A DNA stretch of 11,513 bases from the NCBI GenBank assembly GCA_036271855.1, contig DATAZV010000114.1, positions 1 to 11,513 on the forward strand, in the 5' to 3' direction. The position numbers and the translations under genes were made by a program. How positions within the stretch are numbered: the first letter of the stretch is position 1; each line of letters begins with the position of its first letter. Under the pieces are notes generated by a model that was not told the DNA's origin, ran no database searches, and worked only from the letters and a program-made list of their open reading frames with translations. Source of the DNA: JAQGMJ01 sp036271855. GTDB lineage: Bacteria > Pseudomonadota > Gammaproteobacteria > Burkholderiales > JAEUOS01. Positions 6,470 to 11,513 of the stretch are shown here, one piece after another.

Positions 6470-8293
6470 ATGCCCACCCTCCTGACCGGCGGCGCGCTTG
6501 CCAACCGGCGCCAGCGCCTGCGGGCGTACATCATGGCTTCGGCCCTGCTGGTGCTGATCGCCGGCGCCTTCACGCTGATCTCCTGGGACAGCGTGGTCAA
6601 GCGCTTCGAGCTGCAGTTGCAGACCCAGGCGGTGATGGGCGCGCAGGGGGTGGACACGTATTTCGTGATGATGGAAAAGGCCTTCGGCGAGCTGGCGCGC
6701 GAGCTGCAGGCGCAGGGGCTGGGCGCGCAGCCGCAGGTGGCGGCCGCACCCGGCGCGGCCGAGACGCTGGCGCGCTTCAGGCTGCGCTACCCGGAGTTTG
6801 AAATCATCGTCATCAACCGGCTCGAGGGCGACTCGGTGATCAGCACCAGCGGGGCCGCGGCGGCCCTGCGCTCGAACATCAGCCGCGAGCCCAGCTATGT
6901 GCTGGCGATGGAAGAGCTGGCCGGCGGCGCGCAAATGGCCGTCAGCCGCCCTTTCAAGGGGCCGATCAGCCATCGCTGGTCGACGCCGCTGCGCTTCGCG
7001 GTGCGCGACGCGCAAGGCAAGCTGCTCTACACCATCGCCGGCGGCCTTTCGCTGGAACGCACCCACGAGTTCTGGAAAGACGCGCCGCTGCCGGAGGGCG
7101 CCGGCATGGGCATCGTGCGCGACGACAGCTGGATCATCGCGCGCTACCCGCGGGTGGCCAGCATGACGCTGGAAAAGCTCTACACCCGCCCCGCCCCCGG
7201 GGTGATCGGCGAATACCTGCGCGCCCACAACGGCCAGCAAGCGGGCACCGTGCGCGCCACCAGCGGGGTCACCGGCATGCCCACCATGGTGTCGTTCCAG
7301 CGCCTGCGCCATTACCCCTTGAGCTTTTTCGTCGCCAACCTCGAAAGCACCCTGGTGGCGGCGTGGTGGGCCTTCGCCTGGCCCACCTACGTGCTGATGC
7401 TGGCGTTTTTCACCGGCGGCGTGGCGATCGTCAGCTGGATCGGCCGGCGCCAGGGCGAGCTGCAGGCGGAGCGCGAAAAGCGCGTCGCCATCCTGGAAGA
7501 GCAGGCGCTGAAAGACCGCGCCCTCAACGAGCAGCTCGACCTGCTCTCGCGCAGCCAGCTCGCCAGCAATGCCGAGCTGCAGCGCCTGGCCGGCAACCTC
7601 TCGGCCAGCAACGCGCGCCTGGAAGAGACCAACGCCGAGCTGGAGGCCTTCATGTATTCGGTCTCGCACGACCTGCGCGCGCCGATCCGCGCCGTCGACA
7701 GCTACGCCGCATTGCTGCAGGAGTCGCTCGCCGTGGACCCGGCGAGTGACGCCGGCGGGCTGATCGCGCGGGTGCGCGCCAGCGCGCGGCGCATGGCCGA
7801 TCTGCTCAACGATTTGCTCGACCTCTCGCGCTACTCCACCAAGGTGCTGGAGCGCGAACGCATCGAGATGCGCGCCGAAGTCGACTCGGTGATCGCCGAA
7901 CTCGGCGCCGACACCGAACTGAAAGTCGAGCGCGCGCGCTTCGAGATCGGCGCGCTGCCGCCCTGCCTGGGCGACCGCGTGCTGACGCGGCAGATCTGGC
8001 TCAACCTGATCGCCAATGCGCTGAAGTTCAGCGCCCGCCGCGAAGTGCCGCAAATCCGCATCGGCTTCGCCGACGGCGCCTACTTCGTCGCCGACAACGG
8101 CACCGGCTTCGACATGGCCTTCGCCGACAAACTGTTCAAGCTGTTCAGCCGCCTGCACCACGAAAGCGACTTCAAGGGCACCGGCATCGGCCTGGCCATC
8201 GTCAAGCGCATCACCGAGCGCATGGGCGGGCACATCGGCGCCGAAGGCGCGGTGGAGCAGGGCGCGACGTTTTCGTTTGTGTTGCCGATGTAG
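6470..8293 (+). CDS. Membrane sensor histidine kinase with Cache-like periplasmic domain
   Basis: The 607-residue inner-membrane kinase has a first membrane helix at about 19-41, a periplasmic sensor region at about 42-295 and a second helix at about 297-322. The sensor ends in 'MVSFQRLRHYPLSFFVANLES', typical of double-Cache/PDC sensors. A long coiled-coil linker (about 325-390, rich in E, Q, L and R) leads to the HisKA domain, whose H-box 'YSVSHDLRAPIRAV' puts the phospho-acceptor at His400. The ATPase domain is complete: N-box 'LNLIANALKFSAR' (Asn516), G1 'DNGTGFDM' (Asp542), F-box 'LFKLFSRLH' and G2 'GTGIGLAIVKRI' (from Gly570). It therefore looks catalytically intact. There is no receiver domain and no response-regulator gene adjacent, so it is an orphan by position. 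The ATG at 6470 has no clear Shine-Dalgarno, but the basic 'NRRQRLR' just before helix 1 fits this start. The ligand is unknown; Cache sensors often bind amino or organic acids. Confidence 0.93.
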   Translation: MPTLLTGGALANRRQRLRAYIMASALLVLIAGAFTLISWDSVVKRFELQLQTQAVMGAQGVDTYFVMMEKAFGELARELQAQGLGAQPQVAAAPGAAETLARFRLRYPEFEIIVINRLEGDSVISTSGAAAALRSNISREPSYVLAMEELAGGAQMAVSRPFKGPISHRWSTPLRFAVRDAQGKLLYTIAGGLSLERTHEFWKDAPLPEGAGMGIVRDDSWIIARYPRVASMTLEKLYTRPAPGVIGEYLRAHNGQQAGTVRATSGVTGMPTMVSFQRLRHYPLSFFVANLESTLVAAWWAFAWPTYVLMLAFFTGGVAIVSWIGRRQGELQAEREKRVAILEEQALKDRALNEQLDLLSRSQLASNAELQRLAGNLSASNARLEETNAELEAFMYSVSHDLRAPIRAVDSYAALLQESLAVDPASDAGGLIARVRASARRMADLLNDLLDLSRYSTKVLERERIEMRAEVDSVIAELGADTELKVERARFEIGALPPCLGDRVLTRQIWLNLIANALKFSARREVPQIRIGFADGAYFVADNGTGFDMAFADKLFKLFSRLHHESDFKGTGIGLAIVKRITERMGGHIGAEGAVEQGATFSFVLPM

Positions 8294-8336
8294 CTTGGCG
8301 GCGGCGCGCCGGCCTCGCGCGCAGGCGGCAGCGCCC

Positions 8337-8795
8337 CTACTGCGGCGCCCGGCACGAAGCCGGCATGTGCTTGGCGGGCCAGCCGATGCATTCCCACTTC
8401 GGCTCATGGGTTGCCGCGTCGATGCTCAGGATGCGCATGGTGATGACGGCGGGCGGGTCTTCGAGCACGACGTAGATCGAGCCGTTCTCGGCCACGCTGC
8501 CGCCCTTGACGACGCCCTGCCGCGGCAGCGTGAGGCCGGCGCCGGCCTTCTCCGGCGCGGTGCCCGATTGCAGGCGTTCGGTGATGGCCTGCTTCAGGCC
8601 GGAGGCGGCGAGTATGCCCTCGGAGACCCGCGCGCGCGGCGTGTAGTCCGCATACGAAGGCAGGAAAATCAGCGCGGCGATGCCCAGCGCCAGCAGCACC
8701 AGGCCGATACGCAAGAGCCGGCTGCGCAGCGACAGCGGCGCCTCGGGCGCTTCGGCCAGCTCCGCCGACGGCGGGGTGAAAAAGTTTTGTTCCAT
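8337..8795 (-). CDS. Membrane-anchored pilin-domain protein lacking a prepilin leader
   Basis: The 152-residue protein has an acidic, proline-rich cytoplasmic N-terminus (1-23), one membrane helix (about 28-46) and a periplasmic domain resembling type IV major pilins. 'LPSYADYTPRARVSEGILAASGLKQAITE' mirrors the pilin block that follows the N-terminal helix. The end 'WECIGWPAKHMPASCR' mirrors the pilin C-terminal disulfide loop (Cys136, Cys148). The canonical prepilin signal (short leader, Gly, then Phe-Thr-Leu-Ile-Glu) is absent, so PilD processing and assembly into a filament are not expected by the usual route. It may be a tethered pilin-like protein, perhaps interacting with pilus or secretion components (inference). 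It is the last gene of a three-gene - strand cluster, 104 bases after the zinc-ribbon gene, with a possible promoter of its own. It converges on the kinase gene. Confidence 0.8.
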   Translation of the reverse strand: MEQNFFTPPSAELAEAPEAPLSLRSRLLRIGLVLLALGIAALIFLPSYADYTPRARVSEGILAASGLKQAITERLQSGTAPEKAGAGLTLPRQGVVKGGSVAENGSIYVVLEDPPAVITMRILSIDAATHEPKWECIGWPAKHMPASCRAPQ

Positions 8796-8843
8796 GCGGC
8801 CTGCGCCCCGTTGGTCATTCTGCTGATGGATGCGAATGCGGAA

Positions 8844-8852
8844 ATCCTAGCA
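8844..8852 (-). promoter_or_regulatory. Candidate extended -10 promoter for the pilin-domain gene
   Basis: Read on the - strand the sequence is TGCTAGGAT, an extended -10 (TGn followed by TAGGAT). It lies 48 bases before the pilin-domain start, in the gap after the zinc-ribbon gene. No clear -35 is visible. It would allow expression of the last gene independent of the two upstream genes. Confidence 0.35.
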
Positions 8853-8855
8853 CAC

Positions 8856-8874
8856 GGCGCGAGGCCGCCGCGCC
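8856..8874. repeat. GC hairpin between zinc-ribbon and pilin-domain genes
   Basis: Arms ggcgcg (8856-8861) and cgcgcc (8869-8874) pair perfectly around a seven-base loop, 25 bases past the zinc-ribbon stop in the - direction. Only a weak T-containing stretch follows on the - strand, so it is at best an attenuating terminator that would lower read-through to the pilin-domain gene. Confidence 0.3.
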
Positions 8875-8899
8875 GGAAATGACACTGACCCCGATTGAT

Positions 8900-9547
8900 T
8901 CAGGTCGGCTGCCCTTCTTCCGGCTGCGCCAGCAGACTGCCGATCTCGTGCTGCCAGCTGAGCGCCGTGAGCTCGGTGCCGTAAGCCACGACTTCACGCC
9001 CCTGCGGCCCGCTGGCGGCGACTTCCCAGGCCGTCCCGCCCTCTCCCACGGGCGTGATGTCGATGCGCAGCGGGGTGCCGAGTTCGATGCCCTTGCGCCA
9101 CAGGCCGGCGCGGCGCACCAGGCGCCCGGAGGGGAACAGGGTGATCGGCGCGAAATAGCCGACCGTGCTGCCAAGCAGCGCCAGGAAGGCGAGGAGTTCC
9201 AGCAGGCCGCGGCCGACGGTGTAGAGGTCGTGCACCTTGGTGAGCCCCCAGCCCACCACCGCAAGCGCCACCGCGCCGAGGGCGAGGGCACCGTAGAAGA
9301 TGGCGCTGAAGCCGCGCATCTGGATTTTCACGCTGCGCCGGCCGCGGTAGATGCGCAACTGCCCGCTGCGCAAGGTCTCGGCGCGCTGCCCTTCTTCGCG
9401 CACCCGCCTGACCGCCTGCACGCGCTTTTTTTCGGTATCGGTTTCCGCGATCGGCTGCCAGTCGCTCTCGCCGAAAAGCGCCTTGCACGCCATGCATTCG
9501 CGCGCGTCCCAGGCGAGGGGGGCGGCGCAGCCCGGGCAGGTGGCCAT
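8900..9547 (-). CDS. Zinc-ribbon protein with two membrane segments, unknown function
   Basis: The 215-residue protein begins with a CXXC...CXXC zinc ribbon, 'MATCPGCAAPLAWDARECMACKALFGE' in shape, with Cys4, Cys7, Cys18 and Cys21. A basic, charged linker (about 35-78) follows, then two hydrophobic helices (about 82-102 and 113-133) and a beta-rich C-terminal domain of about 80 residues ('LVRRAGLWRKGIELGTPLRIDITPVGEG' region). The topology suggests that ribbon and C-terminal domain are both cytoplasmic. I chose ATG at 9547 because the zinc ribbon begins there. The frame stays open upstream to 9760, but that part overlaps the upstream gene and is proline/arginine shadow sequence. It lies 20 bases after the stop of the upstream gene, so the two are probably co-transcribed. 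I do not recognise a named family. Confidence 0.82.
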   Translation of the reverse strand: MATCPGCAAPLAWDARECMACKALFGESDWQPIAETDTEKKRVQAVRRVREEGQRAETLRSGQLRIYRGRRSVKIQMRGFSAIFYGALALGAVALAVVGWGLTKVHDLYTVGRGLLELLAFLALLGSTVGYFAPITLFPSGRLVRRAGLWRKGIELGTPLRIDITPVGEGGTAWEVAASGPQGREVVAYGTELTALSWQHEIGSLLAQPEEGQPT

Positions 9548-9567
9548 CTGGAGTCGAGGCGCCCGGC

Positions 9568-10206
9568 CTAAGGTTGCGGCGTGCGCTGCGCCAGCGCCTC
9601 GACGGCGGTCACCTGGCGCTCCAGCAGGCGGCACTGCGCTTCGAGGGCGGCCAGTTGCCGCTGCTGGATGGAACCTTTGCGGGTGAACCACCAGATGTAC
9701 AACACCAATACGCCGATCAATATCAGCATCGGCAGCCAGCTGAGCAGCAGAGTGACCCACAACGGGCGGGCGGGCTGCGCGGCTTCGTCCTTCTCCAGAA
9801 CCAGCGGGCGCGCCGACACCACGCGCAGGGTCTGCGAGGCGTAGGCGTCGCGCCCCCGCAGCGCGCGGTCCCAGACGCGAAAACCGATGTCGCTACCGGG
9901 CGGCGAGTAAAAGCGCGTGATGGTCTGGGTGTAGGTGTCGATGTTCTCGCCCCTGGCATTGAAGTATTTCACTTCCACCATGATGTCGCGAAAGCAGGTG
10001 GCGGAATTGTTCCTGACATTGCCCAGGGTGATGGCGCTGCGGTCGTTGTCGGTATCGACTTCCACCGCCAGCGAGGTGGCGGTGACGGCGAGAGACTTCT
10101 CCACGCTGTCGGGCTTTTGCACCGCGGTGCAGGACTGCGCGAAGGCGGGTACGGCGGCGAACGAGAGGGCGAAGCAAAGAAGACTGGTCGAGAGGGCTTT
10201 TTTCAT
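9568..10206 (-). CDS. Secretory membrane protein with periplasmic domain and C-terminal coiled coil, unknown function
   Basis: The 212-residue protein starts with a Sec signal peptide (MKK, hydrophobic stretch, 'AFA-QS' cleavage after residue 23). A periplasmic beta-type domain follows (about 26-140) with Cys26 and Cys71, which could form a disulfide. The segment 'NVRNNSATCFRDIMVEVKYFNARGENIDT' resembles FxLYD-like domains ('nn s ... vev .yfd..G'). A membrane helix at about 150-174 comes next, then a basic stop-transfer 'TRKG' and a short cytoplasmic coiled coil ('QQRQLAALEAQCRLLERQVTAVEAL'). This is type I topology. It is first of the three-gene - strand cluster. The ATG at 10206 has no obvious Shine-Dalgarno, but the clean signal peptide starting there fixes it. 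Function is unknown; the pairing with a cytoplasmic zinc-ribbon membrane protein suggests a complex (inference). Confidence 0.85.
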   Translation of the reverse strand: MKKALSTSLLCFALSFAAVPAFAQSCTAVQKPDSVEKSLAVTATSLAVEVDTDNDRSAITLGNVRNNSATCFRDIMVEVKYFNARGENIDTYTQTITRFYSPPGSDIGFRVWDRALRGRDAYASQTLRVVSARPLVLEKDEAAQPARPLWVTLLLSWLPMLILIGVLVLYIWWFTRKGSIQQRQLAALEAQCRLLERQVTAVEALAQRTPQP

Positions 10207-10472
10207 TTTGTTTTAAGGAAGCTGGATTGGCTTTTTTCGGCAACCTGCGCAAATATACACGTGCGGCGTACAACATTGCCCACCCGGATGCAGCGCAAGG
10301 GCGCGCCCGCAAAAAAGCGCGCCGAAGATACAGGCCGTGCGTAAGTTCTACTCCTTGACGCGCGATATTTCCGCCGGTTGCGGGGCTCCCGGATTGCTTG
10401 TTTCATGGCAGGCGCCGCCGCGATTGCCTCGCGGCTTCGTGGCGGCCTGTTCAACTCCATACATCCGACACC
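10207..10472. promoter_or_regulatory. Divergent intergenic region, - cluster versus GST operon
   Basis: This 266-base gap separates two divergent transcription units and must hold both promoters. On the - strand TATATT (10252-10257) is a possible -10 about 45 bases before the first cluster gene. On the + strand ttgacg (10355-10360) is a good -35, but no matching -10 is seen at 16-18 bases. A hairpin gccgcg/cgcggc (10417-10422 and 10430-10435, seven-base loop), nested in wider gccgcc/ggcggc arms ending at 10446, lies in the GST leader. No protein is supported here. Confidence 0.35.
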
Positions 10473-11177
10473 ATGACCGATCTCTCCGCTTTTCCCATTT
10501 CCCGCAAATGGCCGGCGCAGCACCCGGACCGCATCCAGCTTTATTCGCTGAACACGCCCAACGGCGTGAAGGCCTCAATCATGCTGGAGGAAACCGGCCT
10601 CGCCTACGAACCGCACCTGGTCGATTTCGGCGCGCACGACCAGACCTCCGCCGCATTCCTCTCGCTCAATCCGAACAACAAGATCCCCGCGATCATCGAC
10701 CCCAACGGCCCCGGCGGCAAGCCGCTGCCGCTGTGGGAGTCCGGCGCCATCCTGATCTACCTGGCGGAGAAGTCGGGCAAGTTCCTGAGCCGCGACCCGG
10801 CGCTGCGCTACGAGACCCTGCAATGGCTGTTTTTCCAGGTCGGCCACATCGGCCCGATGTTCGGCCAGGTCGGCTTCTTTGTAAAAATGGGCGGCAAGGA
10901 CTTCGAAGACAAGCGCCCGCGCGACCGCTATGTCGACGAAGCGCGGCGCCTGTTCGGCGTGCTCGATGCGCACATGGCCGGGCGCGACTGGATCATGGGC
11001 GACTACGGCATCGCCGACATCGCCACCTGGAACTGGGTCAACGCCATGACGAGTTCACCGGAGACCGCGCCGCTGATCGGCACCGACAAATTCGCCAACG
11101 TCAAGCGCGTGCTGGCGCAATACCTGGCGCGCCCGGCGGTGCAAAAGGGCCTGCAGATTCCCAAGAAGCCGGGCTGA
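10473..11177 (+). CDS. Glutathione S-transferase, Nu-class (YfcG/YghU-like)
   Basis: The 234-residue cytoplasmic protein has a thioredoxin-fold N-terminal domain: 'IQLYSLNTPNGVKASIMLEE' with Thr28 and Asn30, corresponding to the catalytic-region Thr and Asn of E. coli YfcG. The cis-proline block 'NNKIPAII' (Pro72) and the glutathione gamma-glutamyl contact 'WESGAILIYLAEK' (Glu89, Ser90) follow. The helical C-terminal domain has 'YETLQWLFFQVGHIGPMFGQVGFF' and the folding motif 'GDYGIADIATWNWV'. Family members act as glutathione-dependent disulfide reductases and peroxidases rather than classical transferases. I chose ATG at 10473, where homology to the family's short N-terminal extension begins; there is no clear Shine-Dalgarno, and in-frame sequence back to 10398 overlaps a leader hairpin. 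The next gene starts 8 bases after its stop, so the pair is an operon. Confidence 0.93.
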   Translation: MTDLSAFPISRKWPAQHPDRIQLYSLNTPNGVKASIMLEETGLAYEPHLVDFGAHDQTSAAFLSLNPNNKIPAIIDPNGPGGKPLPLWESGAILIYLAEKSGKFLSRDPALRYETLQWLFFQVGHIGPMFGQVGFFVKMGGKDFEDKRPRDRYVDEARRLFGVLDAHMAGRDWIMGDYGIADIATWNWVNAMTSSPETAPLIGTDKFANVKRVLAQYLARPAVQKGLQIPKKPG

Positions 11178-11185
11178 GGCGAAGC

Positions 11186-11513
11186 ATGGCCACCATCCGC
11201 GAAGACAGCACCTTTACCCAGATCGTGCGCTTCGATGTCGCGCCCGAACAGCAGGAAGCGCTGATCGCCGCCATCGTGGCCGAGGTGGAGCGATGGGTGC
11301 GCCATCGGCCGGGCTATATCTCCTCCACCTTTCACGCCAGCCACGACGGGCGCCACGTGATCAACTACGCGCAATGGCGCGACGAGGCCGCCTTCAAGGG
11401 CTTCACGCGAGACCCCGAGAGCGCAGGTTTGCGCGCCGCCATCGACGCGGTCGACCCCTCGCTCAAGCCGCACGCCATGCATTGCCGTGTGGTGCGCAGC
11501 ATCGGGCGCCCGG
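11186..11513 (+). CDS. Antibiotic-biosynthesis-monooxygenase (ABM) fold protein, 3' truncated by window
   Basis: An open frame from ATG 11186 runs to the window edge (109 complete codons, no stop). The first ~100 residues match the dimeric ferredoxin-like ABM fold: 'FTQIVRFDVAPEQQEALI' forms the first strand and helix, 'WVRHRPGYISSTFHASHDG' the middle strands, and 'RHVINYAQWRDEAAFKGF' the characteristic late strand and helix. Members include quinol monooxygenases, haem-degrading proteins and many uncharacterised ones. The gene may continue into a second ABM unit or end shortly after the window. It begins 8 bases after the GST stop, with a gaggcgaag purine stretch as ribosome site, so it is co-transcribed with the GST. 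A role in detoxifying quinones or reactive electrophiles together with glutathione is plausible but inferred. Confidence 0.8.
   Translation, partial: MATIREDSTFTQIVRFDVAPEQQEALIAAIVAEVERWVRHRPGYISSTFHASHDGRHVINYAQWRDEAAFKGFTRDPESAGLRAAIDAVDPSLKPHAMHCRVVRSIGRP

Noticed and set aside
6332..8407. 691-codon open frame on the - strand opposite the kinase gene
   Set aside because: The kinase on the + strand has every expected motif, while this frame is repetitive Arg/Ala/His-rich sequence without recognisable features.
8881..8891. gacactgaccc resembling gacactgatcc at 1694-1704, possible shared repeat
   Set aside because: A 10/11 match between two sites is expected many times by chance in a window of this size.
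1..11513. CRISPR array, tRNA or rRNA genes
   Set aside because: No regularly spaced direct repeats and no tRNA- or rRNA-like conserved segments were seen on reading both strands.

Overview
The window is GC-rich throughout, with strong codon-phase bias and closely packed short operons. It carries a Bug/TctC-type solute-binding protein next to a divergent LysR regulator, LysE/RhtB-type exporters and a pilin-like protein. Together these suggest a chromosomal segment of a betaproteobacterium, most likely Burkholderiales. This is inference from gene content and composition; no rRNA or other marker is present.

Left part (1-2110, + strand): the window opens inside the 3' end of a MerR-type mercury regulator, recognised by its cysteine triad. 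It is clearly less GC-rich than what follows (101 of 180 bases counted by hand). Then come an alpha/beta hydrolase of the KANL3/Tex30-like type, a LysE-family exporter, a relatively AT-rich repeat-bearing spacer (66 G/C in 130 bases at 1661-1790) that may be a mobile-element scar, and a 73-residue charged protein of unknown function ending at a probable terminator.

Middle part (2170-8293): a LysR regulator on the - strand faces away from a Tat-exported Bug-type substrate-binding protein on the + strand. The 134-base gap between them holds a striking 48-base dyad with internal tandem repeats, a likely LysR operator. Next comes a secreted TPR protein with a conserved histidine-rich signature. 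After a 332-base non-coding gap with tandem hairpins follows a membrane-bound sensor histidine kinase with a Cache-like periplasmic domain and no adjacent response regulator.

Right part (8337-10206, - strand): three consecutive genes encode small membrane proteins of unknown function. In transcription order they are a signal-peptide protein with a periplasmic domain, one membrane segment and a cytoplasmic coiled coil; a four-cysteine zinc-ribbon protein with two membrane segments; and a pilin-domain protein that lacks the class III prepilin leader. This cassette is the best candidate here for an undescribed system.

Right edge (10473-11513, + strand): a Nu-class/YfcG-like glutathione S-transferase is followed after 8 bases by an antibiotic-biosynthesis-monooxygenase-fold protein that runs off the window. 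No tRNA, rRNA, CRISPR array or intact insertion sequence was seen.
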